From Apteryx mantelli (lineage: Eukaryota > Chordata > Aves > Apterygiformes > Apterygidae), in contig NC_089990.1 in assembly GCF_036417845.1 (NCBI RefSeq), positions 441,501 to 505,500 on the forward strand: 64,000 nucleotides of DNA, in the 5' to 3' direction. The notes below the pieces were generated by a model, which saw only the letters and a program-made list of their open reading frames with translations, was not told the DNA's origin and made no database searches. The position numbers and the translations under genes were made by a program. Positions 47,801 through 64,000 of the stretch are shown here, in pieces. The stretch's first letter is position 1. Every line of letters starts with the position of its first letter.

Positions 47801-50800
47801 AAGACCAAATCATTTCTATTCCACTGATCACCAGCAATTTACAGTATTACCAAGCACTTCCAAGCACAAGTTACTCAGAACTTAAAAAGAGTTTCAAGAA
47901 AATTTTTAAAGAGGAAAGTGATTCACTGGGGAAGAGTTTAAGATAGGGGAAGGTGATGTTGGAGAGAGTGTAGAAGTGACTGGATGGGTAGAGACTCACG
48001 TGGTGTTACCGTGACCCAGGAGTCAGACTTCAAAGGCAGATCAGAGCAGTGCTGGACGTGGATTTGACAGTAGCATGGAAATAGGATATTGATTTGGTGG
48101 TCAGGTTTCCTGCGTCATACAGGATGAATCGGGTAGGCCCAATTCCTTGAAGGAGTTCTTGTGCCTATATCCTATGGGATCCACTGGATGGTGGTTGGAG
48201 AATTTCACCTTTATTTCTCTAACGCACAATGCCTAGAGCTAGCTTGGGAGAGGCCTTGAACACAAGGCCCTCTGCCTCTGGCACAGACATGCATTGCTAA
48301 GCTTGTCTGGGTACAGTGGGAACCAAGCTCACTGCCCAGGTGCGCTCAGGGACCTGCACTGGTGTGTTTGGAGTGCTTGCTTCTCCTACTCCTGCACGCT
48401 TCGGGCTCCTTTCTATGTAATTGTGGTTTTCTTCTTGGGACTGGCCTTAAATAGAGACACCCTGGTGTGACTCAGTTGTGGACCTTTGCTTTCCAGGGAC
48501 AACATACAGAGAGTAGAATGGAGGCAATGCCACAAGCACTCGGACCAACAACATTTGAGAAGGAAGAGCACAGCTCTGGAATGGAAGGGGAGGGCACATC
48601 TGTGCACTAACATCTCCTATACTTAATCATTTGTTTGGATTCAGGCTTCTGCCACAACCCACTCTGAATTCTTCTCCTTTGGTGCAGATGTTTGATAGAT
48701 GTTGGGTTCAACAAATCAAAACTGCAAATTCAAAAGCTCGGTGGTCCTTGCTGTTAAATCTAGCACCACTGTGCCTTGAAAAATGAATTCACCTGTCAAC
48801 AAACAGACAAATACAAGAGGTATAATTTGTTTTCATGAAGGTGTTAGCTAGTTTAAAACTATTGGCAACACACCAGCCGATTATGTAGAGGAAAACACAT
48901 CCACATAGTTCTTTGGAAAATGGTCAATTTCCCAAGTGCAAGGTGGACTTGATGAGATGCCCTAAGGTGTGAAATTGAAAGAAGGTTTCATCAATGCAGA
49001 ACTGGCACAACTGAGAGCTGAATCAGGCCCAGACATTTAGAATCTTTTCTTGAAAATACTTTTATCCAGCAATTTTTATATATACACCCTGTATTTACCC
49101 TGTAATCATGCCTGTACCACATCACCACATCAGACTGCTAGTACTTATTTGAAGACATCAGAGCTATTCCTCTAGTTCAGATAGCAGGGACATGTACTTC
49201 TAGTGTTCAAAGATTCCAGCCTTGTTTTTCCTTCGGCAGTCCTGCCTGTAGTTAAACAGCCACTGTTCAATTTTGCCATTGGGTCCTATGTCTGTAAGAA
49301 AGGCATGCTTATAAGAATGGAGTCATCAAATGCATAGGAAAAGATACAATTGCTTCTTAGAGATGAAGGTACATGAGATAGAGTACCAATCATAGATTCC
49401 ACTTTTAGATCTGTGCAGTCCTGCCTCTGCTTGGTGTAGTGCCTGCAAGATTTCTGTTCACTTCTCGGGGCAGGAGAAATTAATTCAAGACTGGTTCTGA
49501 ATGTCAGCCTGCCACTGATGCCTCTCATAAGGAATGACTTACATTTTAGCTAGCTCTTTTGCTTGAGTTCCCCCAGTTAGGCCCGTACTGAAACTTTTGC
49601 TAGCTTTAACAGGAAATATTGGACCTTTACATTCAGATCTTTAGGAACCATCTCAGGGTAATCAATGATAAATTAAAAGAAGCTGATTTAGCTCAACTTA
49701 CTTAATAAGTTATCACTTAGTATTTAATTAAGATTATTGAAAACAGTAATGAAATCATCACAGCCCAGTTAATTCAAATTGATACTGCTAATAGGCTGTG
49801 AGTCATCTTCCTCCTGCTGCTTCACCATGATCACAAAGTATCTTCAGGCAGGCTTTTATCACTTGGACTTTGAGACTCTGGAGCTGCTTGACACAGGGTT
49901 CCCTCCTCCTTTCCTGATGAGAGATTTCTGGTAGTGCAGGATTTTGGTTTGTCTCATTTACGTGAGCTGTCTCCCTAGATATGAGAGAGTAAGGAGGCAA
50001 AGAAGAGGAAACCTTGGATAAATTTGTCTTTCACATCCTACTTGCAATGCATAGGGAAGGTAGCTCCTGTGTAACTTTATGTAACAAAGCAATTTTAGGA
50101 GGCTTTGGCTTATTGTCCTTGTACTGTAGTAACATCTCTTTGTGCTGCTGATACAGCTATGGTTCCGCTGCACTCCAAAATGGATCAGCAAAAGATATGG
50201 GGTGTTAAAAAACCTTCCCTTTCATCAGGGTGCACAGGTGAAGTGGCAAGTCTTATTCCTGGAGTTGGTTTACAGCTCCTTAAAGAGATGTCTAGGCACA
50301 GATTGGAAGGCACTAAAATATAGCTGGGAGATGGTCAACAACCTCTTAAAATCACCTGGCTGCCAGAGAAATTGTCATGTGGAGCTATGTCCTATGTGGC
50401 TCAGCATTCCTCTCGCCACCCACCAGAGCACCGTGTCACAGAGACAGGCAGAAGGGCATTTTTGAAGACATCCTGCCTAATATTTCTGTATCTAACAGAC
50501 CCTCAGTTTTCGAGCACCAAAGTGAACAACACTGACGTAAAAATTGCAGTTTGGCAAGCAAGTCATTTCAAGCACAGAGAGTCGGAGAAAGCTATTTCAG
50601 GAAAGAACTCTTCCTGCTGATGATGCAATTATCTCCATGTGTCACTTCACAGGAGAGTGAGTTTTGCCTTAAGGAGTGTGTGGTGTCACTATCCCTAAAA
50701 TTTTGGGTATCCAATGGAGATGGAGGGTTGCACAGATCATTCAGGAAAATGAACAGAGCATCTAACCTTTGAAAGGAAAGAATAGGTGTAGACTTCTTTT

Positions 50801-53707
50801 CTTGAAAGGCGGGAGTTTTAGTGAGTGCAGATGGGGATGTGGCAATAAGGTTAAGAAGAGATAATAAAGCATTGGGTAATTCTGCTTTTCCTGTGATTAT
50901 AGGAAAAGAGTTGAATGAAGTGCAGTTGGAAAGAGAAAAGGAACTGCTTGGAAGAAACACTTTTTGCAATATGAATGCAAATCAAAACTGGAATAGTCAA
51001 TGTTTCCAAAATTTATCCCCCAAAACACTGCAATATTTGAAGAAATGTTAAAAAAAAAAAATCCCACAAAGAGTAAATCCTGTTGCAAGAGACCAGGAAT
51101 ATTATAAGGATAAAAGAATCCCAGTGGGAGATGCCCAAGCCATAAGAGATGTAAAAGGCTGCTGTAAAGTAGATGAGTGCTAATCCGACGAAGGTAAGGA
51201 GTGATATGTCAGGGCAAGTTTCAAAGCTACCTTCCATATACCTGAGACAAAGCAGTCTTCCACATCTAATGGTTCAGGTGTATATAGATTGCAATCCTTC
51301 ATTCTACTGGGAATTTCTTCCCTAAAAGACATGCTTTCTGCATGAAACTTTCTGCAAGACTCTTTCTTCCTAAATTGGTTGCCTCTTCCAACTTTCAGCT
51401 CTGAAGTGAGAGCCTCGTGGGTTGGCAGCAGACAAACTCAAGAACAGTAGTTTGGCTTGAGAGACTGAAGTTGAAAATTTTATTTTTATAAAGAAATACT
51501 TGCTTCCTAAGGTAAACAGGATTATTTTTATTGAATTGGGTAAATTTTCTGGTCTATAGCTAAATTTTACGGTTTGTGTTGCTTACATTTATGTCCTGGC
51601 TTTCATTCAGATTTTCAGTGAAAAATCAGCATTTTCATTAGGAAAGCAGAACACAAATATGACCTGAAGAACTCCACCTATTCTCCAGTCACCTTTTGAA
51701 AAAAGGAACCTGATGTTCAAGAGTTATTTTGCAGCAGTAAGACAGTCTTCAGAAATGCTTTAAGGCTTCTCATTTCACTTTTGCTTTCAAATCATTTTAT
51801 CTTCTGCATCATATAAAGGAACAGGGCTCTCAGTTCCTGTTTGAACATTTGTAGCTGCTAGTAAAATCAGTCTTTTTTTTTTATTCTCTGAAACTTCAGT
51901 TTTTATTTTAGTGCAGTTTCAGGCTTATACTGGGCAGTGGATTTTGAAATACATGGGCTTGTGTTATGAGCTACATCTTAATGAAAGTAAATCTCTATCT
52001 TCCCCCTGGTCCTCATGGCCAGTGATGATGTTTCTCTGCACATCGTAACTGAAAACAACCCTAGAGATGAACAGGAACACTATGCAGCAGTATAGAAAAT
52101 GTGAATGAGGATCACCCATTGGATTCAGTTTGTTCCTCCACAGGCCCATGAGATTAGAGAAGAAGAAAACCCCTGTTCATTTCTAGTTGTTACCTGTCTC
52201 ATAATTTCCTGGGCAACAGACTATTCTGGGCTGTGTTTCAGACACTTCATCACTTCAAAGCCACACTTTTTTTGACACAACTGTTTTTGAAAAGATGCCA
52301 TCCCTTGAGGGATAACCTAGGGATGATACTTCCTGCCACATCCTGATCAGGTAGAGAAGAAGCCTTTGCTCTGTCAGAGCTCAGCAGCATAAAACCTGTA
52401 ATCCTGGTGGGACTGGTTGCCCTCGGTGCTTAGCTACCCAGGCAGCCCTGGGAAACAACCTCCTTCTCCAGGTCGGCATACACTGATTATCTCTCCTTCC
52501 TCGCTTTATTCACCAAAGCCAGCACCAAGCACACCTTTTAAAGGGCTCCATCAACAAGTGGAGGTATTTGCTGTCCAGTAAACGCCGCTGCTGGGTAAAT
52601 ACCTAAAATGTTCTCCACGGGGAAGTCTGTAAAGGCAAGTTACAGGGATGGCCTCTTCAGTGGGAACACCTGGCAAACCTCAAAGGCTTTTCAGTGAAGC
52701 AGTCCCGTGGCTGGTGTTGTTTCCCCTCTGAAACCGTCAGGCTTCTTTTGTGACTGCAAAGGTCACCTCGTGCTTTGAAAGGGGCAGTTTCTGTAGCCCC
52801 TGCCTGCCTGCCTGCATCCCATGCTCCTGGCAGTGCTGGAAGCTCAAATGAGCTGCAGCTGCAGCTGAGGGAATCTACAGCGCTGACCTCAGCGGGGATA
52901 ACATCCACCTCTGGAGCAGGGCAGCCAAGGTGCCTCTGGTCTGGCTCTGACCGACACAATGCAGGTTTTAAAGGAGAACATTGAAACGGAACATACTAAA
53001 TGCTTATTCAAGTGGGCAGGTGTGTCTACTTCATCTTTGATCGGAACTGAATGGCACAGCTGGATTTCTCAGAGTGAGAGCCAAACTGATGCTTAGGAAC
53101 TTGTGTTCCCCCTATGGAGGATTTCAAAGGCTTCACCAGAGACCTGTTTGGAAGAGAGGGTTGCAAATAAGCCCTTACCTGGCTTGTGGTGTTGGCTGTA
53201 AGTGTGTGGTGGGCTGTTGTCTCTGCTGCACAAAATTCTGCACTCGTGGATTTGCCTGTTCCACTTCTGTTTTCCACTTCTTTTTGCTTCATGGAATATT
53301 GTTCAGCTGCAGAACTCATTGCCAAAGGACAACATGCAAGTAAAACTGTGTCAGGACAACATCCTAGTTATGTATAGCAAGATGAACTTGAAAGCCTAAG
53401 AAAGACCAAGTAAACCCATCCACGTGTTAGAATCGAGTTCCTGGGAGTTTTTTCTCCACATTGTGGCATTATGAATAGGTTTCTTCTGTCAAAGAGGAGC
53501 ATGATTTCTTTTTTTCTGAGGAATAAAATGTCAATATGTGGTGTATTAGCTGTTATGGCCGTTAAATTACAAAGCCCAATAATTTTTTTTAACTGACCAT
53601 GCAAATGGTTCTGTATATTACTCCTGACTGGATTGATTCCTTTTAGGGTGGATATATTTTGAAATGCTTCTGGGCTGCCTGAAACAATAGAAAAAAGGGG
53701 TTTGTTT

Positions 53708-53728
53708 AAAAAAAAAAAAGGGGGGGGG
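53708..53728 (+). repeat. A12 run abutting a G9 run
   Basis: Twelve A directly followed by nine G. Confidence 0.85.
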
Positions 53729-54123
53729 TCGGGGAACACCTGAGTGATCCTGCATGAGTCATCTGGTCCTGTCCTCTGTCTGCAAAATGGGGATAATTTC
53801 CCAGGAAATTCATGAGAATAAAAGCTCGAATACTATTTCAGGAGATATATGTAAGTATTTTGCAGATCCTACCCAGCATCTTTCATTTGCATTTTTCATC
53901 ACAGAGAGGATTTTTTTTCTCTGTAAAAAAAAATATGGTAAAACCATCCAAAGTCTGTTCACCTCAGGGCAATTCATTCCACTGAAAAGAAAGCATAGCA
54001 CCACAAGGAGGACCTGAAATTAATTAGTGATGTTTACTTTGGAGTGACAAAATAAACGTACTGAGTTCCACCGCCTTCCTTTTTGGCTGAACATTTTCTT
54101 GTTATACAATTAATTTATCTCTC

Positions 54124-54147
54124 TTTTTTTTTTTTTTTTTTTTTTTT
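54124..54147 (+). repeat. Poly(T) 24-mer ending in GCAG
   Basis: T24 is followed directly by GCAG, which resembles an extreme 3' splice acceptor. No coding exon follows. Confidence 0.85.
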
Positions 54148-54239
54148 GCAGATGCCACGTTTTCAAAGAAGAGAGCAGGTGTAAATTGCTGCTTCTTCAT
54201 AGGCTTATAAGCGTGGGGGGTTTTAACACAGAGCCCTGC

Positions 54240-54400
54240 CCTGCAGACACTGTTGTAGCAGAGAGGGGGGTGCTGCCGCCGCGCCAGTCCTGCAGCTTGG
54301 GGAGCTGCCGTTTGCCAGCCGAGCGGCTGCAGCTGCCTGCGCGCAGGCTCCTGGCCTGTCCCGCGCGCAAAGCAGGCTGCGCTTGCGGAGACCACCATCT
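54240..54400. promoter_or_regulatory. Small intergenic CpG-rich patch 1
   Basis: About 13 CpG in 160 bases, against a CpG-poor background, with CTGCGCGCAGG and GCAGCTGC palindromes. It could be a distal element or the promoter of an unannotated transcript. Confidence 0.35.
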
Positions 54401-55009
54401 GGGCTGCCAGCAGAGCTGGCCAGCTTGCATCCTATCTCAGATTCAGATCAAGGGGAAAAGGATGATTTTGCTAAGTAACAGGAGGATCTCACAGGCTGGA
54501 ATTGGCCCCTGGGCACATTTACAGATGTTCTGAGCGTGATGTGGTGCAATGCTCGGCAACGTGGAGGCAAGAGCTGATGGGAGAGCAGATGTCATTGAAT
54601 GTGAAAGGAGTGCTTCATCTTTTCTAGGGGCTCAACCTGAGCAGCGTCCAGCCGGGTGTGAGAGAGAGGACTCACACCTGGCTCCGTTTTGCTCGTTGTT
54701 ATCAGGAGCAGCCTCGTGCTTCAATTCAAGATAATTGGCTGCAGTAAGGTATGCCTTTCCTTTGGGGCTTTGTTCGTATAATGTATTCTCTTCGTAATGG
54801 ACTCTTCCCCTACTAAAATCATAGACAAGCAGGTGGCGATAAAAGGAACGAGCAATTTCACACACATTTAAACATAGTTAAAAGGAATTCATCCGTCTCC
54901 TGTGTCAGTCCCATTAGTCAGGAAGAAAGTTTTGCAGCAGGTTTGCAGTGACTTGCTGTGAGCTCTTGGATAATGGTGTTCTGTAGCAAGTCCCACCTTG
55001 GAGGGATTT

Positions 55010-55041
55010 TTCCTGAAGATTTTTCCTGAGATTTTTCCTGC
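55010..55041 (+). repeat. Three copies of GATTTTTCCTG(A)
   Basis: GATTTTTCCTGAAGATTTTT continues into two further copies of the unit, a very short tandem array. Confidence 0.7.
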
Positions 55042-56394
55042 TGGGTCTCCCAGAAGGAATAGATGGGCATAAGGATTTCAGGAAAGGACATAGTGCACTC
55101 ACATATTGAGCTAGGATTTGGCTTCTCTTTAAGAAACCCACAATAGGAAGAGCAGGTTATGGGAGAGACATAGGGCCATATTTCCTACTCTCTCCCTCAG
55201 AAGTGAAGGTCCAAAAGACTCAATTGGCTTAAATAATTTTCCTCTGTGGGTTCTCTATTTTGCAAACATCCAAACTTTGAATTACTGGCCAATGTTCATG
55301 GCCTGTCCCTGCGTACAAACTTTTCATTTTGTGCCTGGGTCACACTGAAATCCACAGAGTCGCCCTGAGTTGCATGAGCATGAAAAGAGAAGAGGGGTGA
55401 TGGAGCTGTAGTCATTTATTTAATTGATTTAAGGGAAAATTGGTAAAAACAATGACTAAAACATACATTTTACATTGAGAGTGCGAGTTCCTTAAAATTT
55501 GGGACTTGAAAGAACTTGAACCAAAGAAGAAATATTATAAGCCCTTGTCTACTGAATGCATTGAAATCCACTGTGCTTTACTGCAGCTTGTTGAGGTCTG
55601 AGAACGGTGATTTATGCAGCAACACCTCCTTGATTCTCAGCAGGTCCTTGACACCGCTGGAGGCAAGGCACCGAGGTAATGCTGTGTTACCACAGGCAAC
55701 GGTAGCCATCAAAGTTAAATGCTGTTCGTTCTCCTCTGTAGGTGGTACCCTTTGCTTTCATGAGAATACCTCCCTGACAGATTTCTGACATTTGTGTGCT
55801 AGGTCGCCCTTCTCTGAAGTAAGTTTCCGTGCTTGGACAGGAGCAGGTAAGGTGGTGCGGGTCAGGAGGCTGGAACAGAGCCCATCTTCTCCGAGGTCGC
55901 CAGCTCGCATCTCCCTGTGTTTAGTCCTGAACGCCAAAGACCTTGCCAGCAGCTTCCCTGGTCTATGCTAAGTGACTGGAGAACTTCGGTTTAGTGTCCA
56001 CACCATTAGAAAGTCATTAAATGGGGCATTAATTGGACCCTGAGACAAAACAGCAGAGGTGGGAGTTGTAGTCATTTGTGGCCACACCTGCGGGGATCCT
56101 GTCTGGGTCTGGACTGAATCACTGACAGAGACGCGGGGTGCTGCACTTAAAGAGAAGGGGCTCCCATTTCTGGGCTGCGGTGAATCATTTAGGTGCTCGC
56201 AATGTGAAGGTTAAACTGCAGGCTTATTAGATTCCCTGCATAATCCTTGTTTTCACCAAACACATCCACCTGTTTTATTGCTTCAAGTAGATACAGAAGG
56301 AATTAGTTGTCAGGGAGTGTATCTAACTTAATAGTTAGCAGCTGCTACTATTTCAGAATGTCAGATTTTATGATGGTGAATAACATCAGCAGGG

Positions 56395-56735
56395 GTGAAA
56401 GGAAGGATGCGCAGGTCAAAACTCGTGTTGCCGAGCGCTGTGGGCAGAGCGGATCTGTTCTTCGCTGGAAGTCAAACTCTCCGTTTAGTTAAGGTAATGT
56501 AATCCCGTGTACCTCCACTCCGAGTGCCCTCTGAAGTCAAAGCAGTTCGGGGCGTTGCTCCTGCCTGCAGGTGCGCTGGTGCCGCCCGCCGCAGTGCCGC
56601 GGACCCGCTCTGGGCCCCCGTCGGTGCCGGGGAGGTGGAGGCTGGCTCGCAGCACGCCCAGCTCCTTCCCAGTCCCCGGGGGAACTCGCAGCAGGAGTCC
56701 TGCCTCTGCGCGTGCAAGAGTCACGTGCCATTCCC
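56395..56735. promoter_or_regulatory. Small intergenic CpG-rich patch 2
   Basis: Close to 30 CpG in 340 bases, GC-rich, with GCCGCCCGCCGCAG and GTCGGTGCCGGGG. Several frames are open through it because of composition. The longest plus-strand frame has no good ATG, so I do not call a gene. It is the strongest of the three patches. Confidence 0.4.
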
Positions 56736-57524
56736 GATTTTCAGACAGAGTCTGTTTTAAGCTTTATTATTGTCAAGAGATCAAACTGTTTTACACAATA
56801 AACAATTCCAAAATTAAATACATTTATGAATTTGAATTGATAGCGTTTGTCTGTATTACAGAGATGCTTTCTTTATTTTGTTCCTGGGGCACTCGCTGCA
56901 TCATCAGTAAACATGGTGGATTTATTCAGTCTTACTATGAAGTCCATGTAAAGTCCTGCAAGATTTCTGTACCTGTTCATTGCACATTTTCTGAGTCATA
57001 AAAGTAGTACTAGTCATTGCAAATGAAGAAGAATACAGAGTCCTCACTGCATTAAAGAAAATATGAAAAAAAAATTTCTCAGATCATGGGTTTCAAGGAC
57101 CATCCAAACTCTTATTTGTAACATACCTTTTAAATGGAAGAAAAAATCTAGTGATTGAAACATAGCTTTCATTGTTTTTTGTTATTTATCAAAACTGTAT
57201 ATTTAAATCAGAAAAGTGTAAAATATCAGTCTTAACAAAGAATTGAAACAAAGTGCCGGTGTGCATGACTTTTAGTTGAATCACTGCTGTTCTCTAGGGA
57301 TCAGAAATCTTTTACAAAGCTGGGTGATGCAATAGGCACATTGAGGGTATTTTTTCTATTTTAGACTTGGAGGTTTTAGCTTTTGAATTTTCTTCCTGTT
57401 GACAAGGCTCAAGCAATGAAACATACACATTCAAATGTAGGTGGCAAAGCAGAGACATTTTTCTTTTTCAAACCAGAAATCTCATTATCTCGCCAGAAGA
57501 TCTTGTTTTGACTTTTTGCAATAG

Positions 57525-57850
57525 TCTGTGCTCGCATCCGGGACGCTGGACCTTGTGCTCCCTGCTTCCCTGTGATGCATTCCTGCGAAGGCCCCTCTGC
57601 TCCCCGGAGGGGGGAAGCTCTGGCGGAGGCACTGCAAGTTTCTTTGAAGCTTTGCCTCATACGTTCTGAGGCAAAAAGAGAAATGGCTCAAAAGCCTGGG
57701 TGGGGAGGGCGAGCAGCTGCAGACTAGCTGCTTTTCTCCAGGCAGCTCTCCACAACCTTTCCCGGCTGGCGTGGGAGACCCGCGCTCAGCACCAGAGACA
57801 GAGCTCGGAGAGGGAAGGGGAGACGCAGAGGGGAGGGGGAAAAATGCACC
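57525..57850. promoter_or_regulatory. Small intergenic CpG-rich patch 3
   Basis: GC-rich with scattered CpG, followed by a purine-rich GGGGAGACGCAGAGGGGAGG stretch at its right end. Less CpG-dense than patch 2. Confidence 0.3.
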
Positions 57851-57899
57851 TTTTACACATGACAGGAGCTTCTGGATTAGGAAAATGTTTAATTTAACG

Positions 57900-64000
<6,101 letters not shown>

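Larger units (their letters stand above)
35076..54120. other. Gene-poor intergenic interval
   Basis: Nineteen kilobases in which I find no exon with family resemblance, no RNA gene and no clear transposon. It is AT-moderate with A23 at 36542-36564, T19 at 38139-38157 and short local duplications. It may hold conserved regulatory elements, which cannot be told from one sequence. Confidence 0.5.

Noticed and set aside
56507-57001. 164-codon plus-strand frame over CpG patch 2
   Set aside because: It begins without an ATG and is open because of high GC; the part beyond the patch is low-complexity AT-rich sequence.

Overview
The window is nuclear DNA of a vertebrate, most likely a bird. Its genes are split into short exons by GT-AG introns, the introns and intergenic DNA are compact, and interspersed repeats are few. 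The only mobile DNA I recognise is worn CR1-type LINE sequence. The leftmost gene matches what I remember of the chicken heat shock factor HSF3. The gene order HSF3 - HEPH - GPR165-like receptor is, from memory, that of the mammalian X region around HEPH, which corresponds to chromosome 4/4A in birds. I ran no database search, so the species stays open.

Layout. (1) 1-2683, minus strand: the 5' end of HSF3, with coding exon 1 (2564-2683) and coding exon 2 (468-576); the rest lies left of the window. Its intron 1 holds a very C-rich tract. (2) About 2500-3570: a CpG island with CCAAT, CRE and TATA-like motifs. It is the HSF3 promoter and the likely source of a plus-strand 5' untranslated exon for HEPH. 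(3) 3570-6970: non-coding DNA containing an old CR1 remnant. (4) 7004-29217, plus strand: a complete hephaestin gene (HEPH) in 20 coding exons, 3465 nt including the stop, 1154 residues. Every splice site is canonical and the frame is open throughout. (5) 29218 to about 30095: HEPH 3' UTR. (6) About 30.1-62.9 kb: a gene-poor interval with homopolymer tracts, a possible spliced plus-strand non-coding transcript at about 34.0-35.1 kb, an unexplained 227-codon minus-strand frame at 33.7-34.4 kb, and three small CpG-rich patches at 54.2-57.9 kb. (7) 63050-63427, plus strand: first coding exon of a rhodopsin-family receptor of the GPR83/GPR165 group, followed by the start of its intron 1.

Function. 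The genes do not form a pathway. HEPH is a membrane-bound multicopper ferroxidase that oxidises exported ferrous iron so transferrin can load it. HSF3 is a stress-response transcription factor. The GPR83-like receptor is a peptide-receptor-type GPCR. They are together because the block is an old syntenic one. From memory, HSF3 and GPR165 have been lost or pseudogenised in human while HEPH was kept.

I found no new multi-gene system. The items most worth checking are the possible transcript at 34 kb, the 227-codon frame opposite it, the shared HSF3/HEPH promoter, and the CpG patches upstream of the receptor.
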